64,000 nucleotides of DNA from Desulfobacterales bacterium (GTDB taxonomy: Bacteria; Desulfobacterota; Desulfobacteria; Desulfobacterales; SURF-7): contig JANQFQ010000129.1 in the NCBI GenBank assembly GCA_028277765.1, positions 1 through 64,000 on the forward strand. Direction: 5' to 3'. Under the pieces are notes generated by a model. It was given only the letters and a program-made list of their open reading frames with translations, was not told the origin of the DNA and did no database searches. Numbering within the stretch: the first letter of the stretch is position 1; each line of letters opens with the position of its first letter. Positions 9,608 to 18,426 of the stretch are shown here, piece after piece. Position numbers and translations under genes: made by a program.

Positions 9608-11052
9608 TAGAAAACCTCCTGTTTGATTTCTGTTTTTTCTATATCTTTCTTTTTGCCTTTTATCAGATCTTCAATCCATAGTGGTAGAAAAATAATAACA
9701 TCATACAAATTTATTAGAAAGACACCCAGGTGTCGGATAATATTTCCCACCAAGCGGAGACAAAAAGCAAGGCATCGCAGAAAAGCAGAGAACCCTTTAC
9801 CAATAACTGTTCTTAATGAAGCGACAAAAGATTCAAGTGGTATGGCCACAAAGGCCAAAGCAAAGGGGAGAATAAAACCCATGACCATCTGCCCCACAAG
9901 GGGTATCCAGCTGACCTGGGATACACCTGTTTCACCTCCAAGGGACTTTATCAATGCCTGCCTGTCTGCTGCAATCTGGTCCCGCAAAAAAGCCAGCGCA
10001 GATTCAATGCCCGCAAGAATGAAAAGAAAGCTCAAGGTAATCCAGATCATACGGTATCGCATTCGGTCATCCATATGTCCGATTACTGGAAACAGTTTTG
10101 TAATACGTAATGCTTCCATTAAATAAAGCCCCATGGCAACTTCAACCATAATGATGACCATGGCAGCGACATCAGCGATTCTGAATTTTATAAACCATAA
10201 ATTCATAAATTTGCCTGCACCAACCATTTCCGACATGGGCTCTGCTATGAGATGAAAATTAATATAAGCGCCTAAGATCGCTATAATCAAAGCAAACCCG
10301 GAAATAAAAAACTGGGTAAGGGATGAAGAGGTCAGCATCCGTTCAGCTGTATCTGTTTTGGACCGGATTTGCTCGTACTCTTCCATCCTGTTATCAATTA
10401 TTCTGGCCCGTTCATGTATGCCGGTTATGGTCTTTCCAACCTCATCAAGTGTTTGGGTAACTTTTCGCCAGTAGGGGAGTAATTTGTTCAGCTTGGCATG
10501 ATGTATCCCTACGGCTCTCTGATATTCTGCCATTATATTTTTATACTGTTGTGTTGTGGTTTTATGGATTTCTTTTAAGATATTTAAAACTGATGAATCC
10601 CCTTTTGAAGGGAGTTTTGCCACACCTTCGACAGCTTTAAGCCATTCAGGTGGTGGCGGGGCAAGTTCAGAACTGGCCTGGTAATCTTCATCTATGAGGC
10701 TTACCTGTTCAGCCATGGCCCGCTGAAGGACCGGAAACCCCCCGAGATCACGCTTGACAACCGCATCAACACGATGAAATTCCCGCTCAATCACTCGTTC
10801 TACAGACTCTTTACCGGCATTGATCAGGACCTCTTTGTTTCGAGCGGATACTCTTTGCTCTGCAAGTAATGCAGACTTTGCCATTAAACGCAAACCATCG
10901 GACATAACGCGGCAAAGTGATCGTATTAATTCATGCCCTTGTTTTCTGGCGCCATATAGCACAAGCACGGCCACTACAATGCCACAAACAACAAATTGCC
11001 AATTCGCGTACAACCATTCGGCCCATGACATAATTAACTCTGACCATGTCAT
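9607..11052 (-). CDS. Coiled-coil polytopic membrane protein
   Basis: Not a family I recognise. 481 residues with one N-terminal membrane helix (about 18-36), a long hydrophilic, largely helical region (about 50-245) with heptad-like patches, then about five membrane segments between 250 and 465 and a basic C-terminal tail. AAAGGAGG sits 7 nt before the ATG. It is translationally coupled to the VWA lipoprotein gene. A plausible reading is a membrane scaffold whose periplasmic part is contacted by the VWA protein, but this is inference only. Confidence 0.75.
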   Translation of the reverse strand: MTWSELIMSWAEWLYANWQFVVCGIVVAVLVLYGARKQGHELIRSLCRVMSDGLRLMAKSALLAEQRVSARNKEVLINAGKESVERVIEREFHRVDAVVKRDLGGFPVLQRAMAEQVSLIDEDYQASSELAPPPPEWLKAVEGVAKLPSKGDSSVLNILKEIHKTTTQQYKNIMAEYQRAVGIHHAKLNKLLPYWRKVTQTLDEVGKTITGIHERARIIDNRMEEYEQIRSKTDTAERMLTSSSLTQFFISGFALIIAILGAYINFHLIAEPMSEMVGAGKFMNLWFIKFRIADVAAMVIIMVEVAMGLYLMEALRITKLFPVIGHMDDRMRYRMIWITLSFLFILAGIESALAFLRDQIAADRQALIKSLGGETGVSQVSWIPLVGQMVMGFILPFALAFVAIPLESFVASLRTVIGKGFSAFLRCLAFCLRLVGNIIRHLGVFLINLYDVIIFLPLWIEDLIKGKKKDIEKTEIKQEVF

Positions 11053-11328
11053 AACTGACCTCCTTTAGCCCTGATTTTTAAAGTATTATTTGCCCCCCAT
11101 TTTGCCTAACCCGGATTTCTCATAAATCCTGATTGGTTCATTTGCAAGACGTCCGGGGTGAAGATGTGAATGTATAGCTTAAACACCGCGTAACATAGTA
11201 AACGATCATACCAAATTTTGCCTCAAGTGGAAAGCATTTGTTTTCAATAATTGAATTATTTATTAAATAGTTTGTCATCTGCATAATTCATCCAATATGC
11301 TAATAATTCTTTTTATGAAAAATGGGAG

Positions 11329-12063
11329 CTAAGACTTCGCTTGCTTCTCTTTAATAAAACGGAATGTCTGTTTATGATATTTTTCACGTTTTATTATTTG
11401 TCGCAATTTCTTCAGCGTTTTGTAAGGATAGTTTGTTAAGGCTTTTTTGCCGAATGATCGTGAAATCCAGGCAGGGATGTTGCCGCCAGGATCTGCATAG
11501 CCTCGGAAAGTTACTTCAACGTTTCCGTCTTCCTTTGGAATCAGTTTCCAGAAAGATTCAATTGTGTTTATTCTTACATAATCTTTTGTTTCAGGAATAT
11601 AATCAGGAACTGAAGTTACCCTGGAGGTTATTATAAGGGTTTTAGGATCCTGTTTCGTCACTGTATGTATGATGCCATCTCTGTTTTTTAAAGGAAAAGG
11701 GGTTGAGCTCACTGTATACACATAATACTCACATTCTGAAACCTTTTTAAGAAGCTCTACTTTTTCAGCTCTATCAAGCCACTGGGGAATGGTGTCTACG
11801 TCCTTAAAAAGCGCTATAAAACTGTTTAATGAACTTTCAATACATGTGACACCCTTAAATTCAAGATACCCTGTTTCTGTTTTACGAAAACAGACGGTTA
11901 TGTTTTCATCTTTATCTTCCAGAAGCTGCTTCCACTCTGAAGCAATAACATTATCTGAGAAAATTATTAAGAAACATATGGCCAGCAGAATAACCTGCCG
12001 TGGGTATAGTTGTTTTACAACCATCAGCTTTGACGTGCCTTTAAGTGACTGTTTTTTTAACAT
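11329..12063 (-). CDS. START-domain lipid-binding protein, exported
   Basis: A 244-residue protein with an N-terminal membrane/signal segment (about 18-41, VILLAICFLIIFSDNVIA) followed by a START (StAR-related lipid transfer) fold: FKGVTCIESSLNSFIALFKD, DIPQW-type helix, SSTPFPLKNRDGI and a C-terminal helix after GGNIPAWI. START domains bind lipids or other hydrophobic molecules in a closed cavity. GGAGGAAG lies directly before the ATG at 12063 and fixes the start. It is divergently transcribed from the RND exporter at 12349, which fits joint handling of a lipid-like substrate. Confidence 0.82.
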   Translation of the reverse strand: MLKKQSLKGTSKLMVVKQLYPRQVILLAICFLIIFSDNVIASEWKQLLEDKDENITVCFRKTETGYLEFKGVTCIESSLNSFIALFKDVDTIPQWLDRAEKVELLKKVSECEYYVYTVSSTPFPLKNRDGIIHTVTKQDPKTLIITSRVTSVPDYIPETKDYVRINTIESFWKLIPKEDGNVEVTFRGYADPGGNIPAWISRSFGKKALTNYPYKTLKKLRQIIKREKYHKQTFRFIKEKQAKS

Positions 12064-12348
12064 TCTTCCTCCAAAGGGGAATGTTTTTTTACAGTACTGG
12101 CATTTTATTTGGGCAAAAGCTTGTGCACTATAGGACTACAAGTTTTATGCCAAAAGCAGTCAGAAAGATAACTGGCTGTATTGTCATGAAAATATAACAG
12201 AAGACAATTTCGTGTGTCTAATGATATCGCCAATATTTCGATGCAGGTTATTATATTTCGTCATTATCAGCAAATACCATCATTTCAATTGAAAATTGAT
12301 TTATGAACTCAAGAATGATATCCTTTTTCGTTATAGAAGGACTAGTTC

Positions 12349-14772
12349 ATGAGAAAGGCTATTGAAAATTGGTTTGAAAAATCCGGTTACGTGATTTTCA
12401 GACACCGATATACTGCTGTAATCCTGATGTTCGCCCTGACAATGGTACTGGGATTCCAGATGCTGAATATTGTCATGGATACATCTTATGAATCAATGGT
12501 AAAGGTAGATGACCCTGAAAGGATCACTTACAATGAATTCCGTGATCAATTTGGCGGTGACCAAATCATCGTTGTTGCCGTCAAAACGCAGGAAATATTT
12601 AATATCGATTTCCTGAAAAAACTCCAATCCCTTCATAATGACATTGAAGAACAAGTTCCATACCTGGAAGAAATAAACAGCCTTATTAACGCGAGAAACA
12701 CTTACGGCAAAGACGACACCCTGGTAGTCGAAGACCTCATCGGTGACAGGCTTGATCTGGAACAGGCCACAGAGCAGACCATAGACCTTGTGAAGATAAA
12801 ATCAATCGCCCTTAAAAATCCTGCCTACCTGAATAATTATATATCCGAAGACAGCAAAACAACGGCAATCATCATTAAACTTCAGGGAATAATCGTCGAA
12901 GAAAATGACGCAGTAATAGAAGATGAATTTCTATTTGATGAAGGGCGTGGCCGGGAGACTCATTATTTAGGCGAAAAAGAAAATAATATGGTTTTCCACG
13001 CCCTGCAGAAAATCGCAGATCATTATAATAAATCAGATTTCAAAATCGCGATTACAGGAGCGCCGTATGTTGAAGAAACAATGAATTTTACTGTAAAAAA
13101 AGCCGCATTGCAGCTGGTCCTGGTATCATATCTTCTGATGAGTGTTATCCTGGCACTATTTTTTAGACGGGTGGCTGGCGTTATCCTACCCATGGTCATC
13201 GCGCTCATGTCAATATCATCCATTTTGGGATGCATGGCTGTTTTCAATATTCCTTTTACCCAATGCTCACTGTGCCTTCCGACGTTTCTGATCGCCATAA
13301 GCACTGCTGATGCTATTCACATACTTACGATTTTTTTTCGCGGATATAACAAGGGTGAAAGCAAGGAAGAAGCCATTGCTCATGCCCTCGCTCATTCAGG
13401 CCTGCCCGTGGTGTTAACAACCCTTACCACAGCCGCCGGATTTTTATCATTCGCGTATTCTGAACTGAGGACCATTGGAGAGCTTGGCATTTTCTCTGCC
13501 GGCGGCGTATTGTTCGCATTATTATATACGTTGGTCATGCTACCCGGGTTAATCGCGATTTTTCCGATTAAAAAATTCGAAACCGGGCCTGAAAAAAAAG
13601 CATGCCTCCTCGACAATATCCTTATCTCTATTGGCAATTTTGCCACTGGCCATCCTATAAAAATCATTATTGTATGCACCATCGTATTCATCACGTTTTC
13701 CGTGTTTATGTTTAAGCTCCGCTTCTTTGTAAATATTGTTAACCAGTTTCCTGACAATTCAACAATTAAAAATGACACCTTGTTTATTGATAAAGAATTA
13801 AAGGGAGGACTGGCCGTGGAAGTTATTGTGGATACAAATAAAGAAAACGGTCTATATGAGCCTACAATAGTCAATAAAATTGAAAGGCTTTCAACTTACA
13901 TGGAAGCATACCAAACACCTGATATTTTCGTGGGAAAGGTTTTTTCCATTAATGACATTATCAAGGAAACAAACCGGGCGCTTCACAATAATAATGAAGC
14001 ATATTACAAGATCCCCCAAAACCGTGACCTGATCGCGCAAGAACTCCTTTTATTTGAAAACACTGGAGCAGAAGATCTTGAAAAAATTGTAGATTCTCAG
14101 TTCAGCAAAACACGTGTTACATTAAAAATCCCTTATGTTGACATCTTTGAGATCGGAACCCTTACAACACACATCAAGGATAAATTTCAGGAAGCATTCC
14201 AGGAAAAAGCGACCATCACTGTAACAGGCATCGGCCGGTTAATGGGGACTGTTATGCCTAAAGCTATTTATAGTATGTCGAGAAGTTATGTGATCGCTTT
14301 TTCAATAATAACCATCATTATGATCCTGCTCGTGGGAAACGTAAAAATCGGCACCATTTGCATGGCACCTAATTTACTCCCTATCTTAATGGTCATGGGC
14401 TTTATGGGCATGACAGGCCTCCCCCTTGATTTAAATGCCATGCTGATTGGGGCGGTCGCCATAGGACTAGTGGTTGATGACACCATGCATTTTGTTTACA
14501 ACTTCAGAAAATACCATGACCGCTTTGGCACTTCCAGGAAAGCAGTGGAAGAGACCCTCCTCGGCACTGGCCGGGCCCTGCTGATTACAACCATAGCACT
14601 ATCCACAAATTTTCTGTCAACCGGTTTGTGTGGCAAGCTGAGCACGGTTGTCATGTTCGGAGTCTGCACCGGGCTGGTGATTATTCTGGCCCTTGCAACT
14701 GATTTTACCCTGCTGCCAGCGTTGTTAACGGTTATTAAAAGAAGAGAACAAAATCATGTAAAAGCCCTATGA
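12349..14772 (+). CDS. RND/MMPL-family exporter
   Basis: An 807-residue inner-membrane transporter. It has the RND two-fold layout: TM1 (about 24-42), a periplasmic domain to about 240, TM2-6 (about 245-400), TM7 (about 435-455), a second periplasmic domain (to about 640) and TM8-12. Both halves carry the MMPL/SSD-type TM4 motif with acidic residues: STADAIHIL in the first half and GLVVDDTMHFVYNFRKYHDR in the second. Relatives export lipids or hydrophobic compounds, and LolA-like proteins like the one at 3223 frequently accompany them. Substrate unknown. Confidence 0.9.
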   Translation: MRKAIENWFEKSGYVIFRHRYTAVILMFALTMVLGFQMLNIVMDTSYESMVKVDDPERITYNEFRDQFGGDQIIVVAVKTQEIFNIDFLKKLQSLHNDIEEQVPYLEEINSLINARNTYGKDDTLVVEDLIGDRLDLEQATEQTIDLVKIKSIALKNPAYLNNYISEDSKTTAIIIKLQGIIVEENDAVIEDEFLFDEGRGRETHYLGEKENNMVFHALQKIADHYNKSDFKIAITGAPYVEETMNFTVKKAALQLVLVSYLLMSVILALFFRRVAGVILPMVIALMSISSILGCMAVFNIPFTQCSLCLPTFLIAISTADAIHILTIFFRGYNKGESKEEAIAHALAHSGLPVVLTTLTTAAGFLSFAYSELRTIGELGIFSAGGVLFALLYTLVMLPGLIAIFPIKKFETGPEKKACLLDNILISIGNFATGHPIKIIIVCTIVFITFSVFMFKLRFFVNIVNQFPDNSTIKNDTLFIDKELKGGLAVEVIVDTNKENGLYEPTIVNKIERLSTYMEAYQTPDIFVGKVFSINDIIKETNRALHNNNEAYYKIPQNRDLIAQELLLFENTGAEDLEKIVDSQFSKTRVTLKIPYVDIFEIGTLTTHIKDKFQEAFQEKATITVTGIGRLMGTVMPKAIYSMSRSYVIAFSIITIIMILLVGNVKIGTICMAPNLLPILMVMGFMGMTGLPLDLNAMLIGAVAIGLVVDDTMHFVYNFRKYHDRFGTSRKAVEETLLGTGRALLITTIALSTNFLSTGLCGKLSTVVMFGVCTGLVIILALATDFTLLPALLTVIKRREQNHVKAL

Positions 14773-15164
14773 TCCAGAAGTGAGTCGAATAATGCACGGA
14801 TAACACTGATAAAACGGATTTTCATGGATTAATAACCTTTTTATAACGACGTCCGCAAAAGACACAATTTGACGCGAATAAAAAGTTTTCAGCCTTCCTG
14901 CGGGTAAATTCTGCCTTAGCACTAATTTCTATCTGTTTAATCCTACCCTATGAGACTGATTAAAGCTTTTTCCACGGCATATCCTTTGGGTATTGGCCAG
15001 TACTTGATTTACATAAAATGTAAAGTCTCATCGTGTCTTATTTGTTTTTGACAAAATTCCGTATCCATATTAAAAGGAAATTGAAAAAAATCAAATTTGT
15101 CAGGACAGAGCAAACGTGTAGATTGAAACCTCCTGGCAAATGAAAGAGCACTTGTGGTCAAGCG
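14773..15164. other. Gene-free spacer with repeat-like fragments
   Basis: No coding region is supported in these 392 nt. The sequence GATAACACTGATAAAACGG followed by a TTTTCATGGATTAA tail resembles dispersed intergenic repeats. A GGTAAATTCTGCC word near 14905 is similar to a word inside the inverted-repeat element at 39991-40183, possibly a remnant. No convincing promoter or structured RNA was recognised. Confidence 0.4.
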
Positions 15165-15896
15165 ATGATAAAAGTTGAAAAAATCTCAGATCCCAAATAT
15201 GTTGACGCGGTCAGACATAATCTTGAAAACAGTTTATATTACCCATCTTTACGCTTGGTATTATCCAGATTTGAAAAATTTCCCCTTTTTTTATGGGGGG
15301 GTGCTGTACGAGAACCTGTCTTAAAAGTAATCTATCCTGATTTGAATAATTCCGAGATATCTGATTTTGATTTCATTGTTGATGATTCTGAAAACAAAGT
15401 TGTTTTTGAAAATCATCTTAAGGATATAAAATCCGTCGTCCTTAACAGGTATGGCCATCCTAAATGGAAAATAAAAAAATACCTGGAAATCGATATCGGT
15501 CTTTTTTCAGATGCAAACAAATTAAGACGTGGTGAAGATGCGGATATCTGTATTGAAACCGTTGTTGAAGGTGCTGATCTCGATACCAGCGCCATAGCAT
15601 ATGATATAAAAAATCAATGTATTTATAGTTACGGCGCTTTTGAAGCGTATAAAAAAAAAGAGGTGGACATCAATTATCCTGAGGGTAATGATCCCCTGGC
15701 ACAAATGATCCGGGCCATATTGCACGCAGAAAAGCTGGGCTTTCGTCTTGGAAAAAAAGCCGTTCAGCTCATCCAAACAAAATATTCTCCAGAATTAAAA
15801 AAAGATATCCGGTATATGCTCATGTATTGGCAAAAACAGATGAAGTATGATTTTCTCATTTCCAGCCTGGAAGCCATCAAGGGAAACAGGATTTAA
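15165..15896 (+). CDS. Nucleotidyltransferase-like protein (poly(A) polymerase head-like)
   Basis: A 243-residue protein with the two hallmarks of the class II nucleotidyltransferase head: FLWGGAVREP (residues about 42-51) and SDFDFIVDDSEN, matching the GGxVRD and DxDxxV motifs of tRNA nucleotidyltransferases and poly(A) polymerases. A third acidic residue may be in EIDIGLFSD. It lacks the RNA-binding body and tail domains (usual full length is about 400 or more), so it is a head-only, stand-alone enzyme or a degenerate relative. The substrate cannot be told from sequence. It stands alone between a repeat-like spacer and a chemoreceptor gene. Confidence 0.65.
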   Translation: MIKVEKISDPKYVDAVRHNLENSLYYPSLRLVLSRFEKFPLFLWGGAVREPVLKVIYPDLNNSEISDFDFIVDDSENKVVFENHLKDIKSVVLNRYGHPKWKIKKYLEIDIGLFSDANKLRRGEDADICIETVVEGADLDTSAIAYDIKNQCIYSYGAFEAYKKKEVDINYPEGNDPLAQMIRAILHAEKLGFRLGKKAVQLIQTKYSPELKKDIRYMLMYWQKQMKYDFLISSLEAIKGNRI

Positions 15897-16169
15897 ACTT
15901 GATAGACAAAAGCAAATACCTGTTTCACACACCCTTTTCTTACTGTTTTAACACGATTTAAGCTTGTTTTCATAATACCTTTTTTGTAATATTAATAGAA
16001 TTCTCTGCTCTGCCGGTCACATTTTCTACCAGAGTTTTTTTAACAGAGACAGGGCTTATGCAAAACGAAAGCATCACTCACGGGAACAAAGTGGAGATGT
16101 ACGGTTAATTGTTTCACGGTTCTATTTTTTACGGTTATCTGATTATTTTATGTTATTATTGGAGAGAAA
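15897..16169 (+). other. Leader of chemoreceptor gene with two small hairpins
   Basis: Within this 273-nt leader, 16058-16100 can form two adjacent hairpins: ATGC-aaaacgaaa-GCAT, then CTCAC-gggaacaaa-GTGGAG with one bulge. Short words (GCAAA, CGAAAG, ACAAAG) recall parts of GEMM-type cyclic dinucleotide riboswitches, but the diagnostic ACGCAAAGCC core is absent. The identity is unproven. Confidence 0.2.
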
Positions 16170-17477
16170 ATGGAAACTAAAGGCATTTTATTATGTTTGA
16201 TAGTATTTTCTGTGGGTGGAATTGTCGGCGCGATCATCTGTTACAAGATGTATCAATTCACGTTCAGATTTAAAGTCATCCAGTTTTTGACAATAGTGGT
16301 AGGTGTTGTTTTTTTCAGTGCCGTAGCTGTTTGCACAGTTGGTTTTAGTTATCCCACCTTAATTATACTCTGCCTCGTTATAGGCCTCAGCAGCTATGGC
16401 GGTGTTGAATGGTTCATGAGAAAACTTATCCAGCCCATAAAAGAGATAAGTGTTTGTATAGAAGCACTATCAAAGGGCGATTTTACACAGAGCATTGATA
16501 TGGAAACAAAGGATGAACTTGGAGAAATTATTGGCAGTTTAAACATCATGATTTCTGATATTTCTGCACTTATTTCTTCAATCAAAAACAATTCATTAGA
16601 AAATCTCAATACAGCTTCAAGTTTATCAGAACTTTCAGTTACAATGTCAGAAGAAGCTGAGTATACATTGAAAAAAGCAAGCGCTATTAGCACATCTTCC
16701 GAACAAATGAACCTAAACATGAAGATTGTTGCGGAAACAATTGAAACAGCGTCCAGTAATATCAGTATGGTTGCGGCATCAGTAGAGGAGAACACAACGA
16801 CGATTAATGAAATCGCACTTAATTCTGATAAAGCAACTGTCATAACCAGTGACGCTGTTAAAATGGCCCAAAGCACTTCCCAGGATGTTAAAGCACTAGG
16901 TGAAGCAGCTATCGAAATAAACAAGGTTACTGAAACAATTACCGAGATTTCTGAACAGACCAATCTACTTGCGTTAAACGCTTCTATTGAAGCTGCACGA
17001 GCAGGTGGTGCCGGCAAAGGGTTTGCCGTTGTTGCAGGCGAAATAAAAGAATTAGCCGGTCAAACTGCTGAAGCTATCAATGACATAAAGGGAATGATTG
17101 AACTAATCCAGAAGACAACCAGCGGTACCGTAAATAATATTGAGGACATCAGAAAAATTATTACCAACAGCAATGATATAGTGACAAGTATCGCAACATC
17201 AGTGGAAGAACAATCTGCAGCTGCCCGGGAGACCGCAGTTAATGTAACGTATGCTTCTAAAGGATTGAAAGAGATAAGTGAAAACGTTACCCAGAGCTTA
17301 ACCGTAACGCAAACAATAACTAAAGATATTTCCGAGGCTAATCAAAACATCAGTAAAATAACAAAAAGCAGTTCACACATAAAAATGAGTTCTGAGAAAT
17401 TATCTGAGTTTGCTGAAAAGCTCAAAAACGGTATATCGAATTTTACAATATTAGACAATCCGACCAAGGCTTTGTGA
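16170..17477 (+). CDS. Methyl-accepting chemotaxis protein, 3-TM type
   Basis: A 435-residue chemoreceptor paralogous to those at 1356, 25276 and 26607. Three membrane segments (about 6-27, 36-56 and 60-82) with a basic/aromatic YQFTFRFK loop after TM1 are followed by HAMP and a signalling hairpin with [18 protein letters not shown] and [11 protein letters not shown]. No extracellular sensor domain and no pentapeptide tether. GGAGAG lies just before the ATG. This copy differs from its relatives in having [16 protein letters not shown] at the hairpin tip region. Confidence 0.93.
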   Translation: METKGILLCLIVFSVGGIVGAIICYKMYQFTFRFKVIQFLTIVVGVVFFSAVAVCTVGFSYPTLIILCLVIGLSSYGGVEWFMRKLIQPIKEISVCIEALSKGDFTQSIDMETKDELGEIIGSLNIMISDISALISSIKNNSLENLNTASSLSELSVTMSEEAEYTLKKASAISTSSEQMNLNMKIVAETIETASSNISMVAASVEENTTTINEIALNSDKATVITSDAVKMAQSTSQDVKALGEAAIEINKVTETITEISEQTNLLALNASIEAARAGGAGKGFAVVAGEIKELAGQTAEAINDIKGMIELIQKTTSGTVNNIEDIRKIITNSNDIVTSIATSVEEQSAAARETAVNVTYASKGLKEISENVTQSLTVTQTITKDISEANQNISKITKSSSHIKMSSEKLSEFAEKLKNGISNFTILDNPTKAL

Positions 17478-17783
17478 GAAATAAGGTCTGTTTTTTCTCA
17501 ATAGAAAACATGGTGAGAATATAAGTAAAACCTGAAAAACCTTCAGGATTATGAATTTTTAAGTAAGAACCTTCCAAACACTCCCTTTTCCTACATTGGG
17601 TATTTTACACCCCCAAAAACTCCCCAACTTTAGAGGGTTGTCAAAAAAATTGACTGTATGTATCGTCAATTAAATCATAAACAAATCGGGTTGTCAGGTT
17701 TAGTTATACAGACAACCTTTAGGATTTAATACTGTAGTTATAAGTTTCAGACAATTTTTTGTATAAAAACAAGGAGAGAGGCA
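17478..17783. other. Gene-free spacer
   Basis: A 306-nt AT-rich spacer. CCTGAAAAACCTTCAGG near 17530 is a weak hairpin that could end the chemoreceptor transcript. TTGTCAGG and TTGACTG words near 17650-17700 could belong to a promoter for the lipoprotein gene, but no clear -35/-10 pair can be assigned. Confidence 0.35.
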
Positions 17784-17999
17784 GTGATTAAAAAATGTTA
17801 TAAAGGCTGGTTGATTGTCGTTTTTATTTTATGTTTTGGAATAACAACCATAGCAGGATGTTCTGGGGGTGGTTCTGGAGGTGAGGACCGTAGCAATAGC
17901 AAAAAAAATCCGACAAATTCATCCTCAACATTAAATGATACAAATAGTGCTTCAGATGAAGAAGCATTAATGGTTATAAATAGTTTACTTTTAGAATAA
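17784..17999 (+). CDS. Small lipoprotein, low-complexity
   Basis: A 71-residue protein starting with GTG after AAGGAGAG. A basic N-terminus and hydrophobic segment lead to the lipobox TIAGC (Cys26), followed by GGGSGGE and a Ser/Asn/Thr/Asp-rich linker ending in a short hydrophobic tail. Only the lipoprotein nature can be asserted. The next small exported protein follows by 11 nt with its own GGGGGG-type ribosome site, so both are probably co-transcribed. Confidence 0.7.
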   Translation: MIKKCYKGWLIVVFILCFGITTIAGCSGGGSGGEDRSNSKKNPTNSSSTLNDTNSASDEEALMVINSLLLE

Positions 18000-18010
18000 A
18001 GGGGGGACGC

Positions 18011-18352
18011 ATGAAGAAATTAATAAGTTTTATAATTGTTGTTTGTGTACTATGTTCTGTTTCAAATTGCTTTGCAGGAACTTTTATTTGTCAAGGGAGT
18101 GAAATTGAGTTGGCTGTTAATGGCTCTCATTTTACGATAACTTATGAAGATTATACCGTATTGTGTTCAAATCCAAAAGTAACATATTCCAGTCAAGTTG
18201 GTGGTGCAACAAATGATCAAATTAAGAGTTCCACTGGATATAAATCAATTTTGGCTTTAGTGTATTTGGCTATAGTAAAGGACAAAACCCTTGAAGTAAA
18301 TTTTAATGATAATAATAATCGCTTAACATCATTAACCGTACTGCCCGATTAA
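18011..18352 (+). CDS. Small secreted protein of unknown function
   Basis: A 113-residue protein with a clear signal peptide (MKKLISFIIVVCVLCS, cleavage near CFAG) and a mature part of about 90 residues, rich in beta-type residues and containing two cysteines (FICQG and VLCSN) that could form a disulfide. No family recognised. It sits in a probable operon with the small lipoprotein upstream. Codon use is AT-rich compared with neighbouring hut genes, which may hint at a different origin. Confidence 0.65.
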   Translation: MKKLISFIIVVCVLCSVSNCFAGTFICQGSEIELAVNGSHFTITYEDYTVLCSNPKVTYSSQVGGATNDQIKSSTGYKSILALVYLAIVKDKTLEVNFNDNNNRLTSLTVLPD

Positions 18353-18426
18353 AAGTGTATAAGGCGAATACGTTATCAGTTAACGGTTGTTAATAAACGA
18401 CTTAGCCGTTAAATAGATATTAAAAA

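Noticed and set aside
15900-16169. Firm assignment as a GEMM riboswitch
   Set aside because: The ACGCAAAGCC core and proper stems are lacking; kept only as a low-interest observation.
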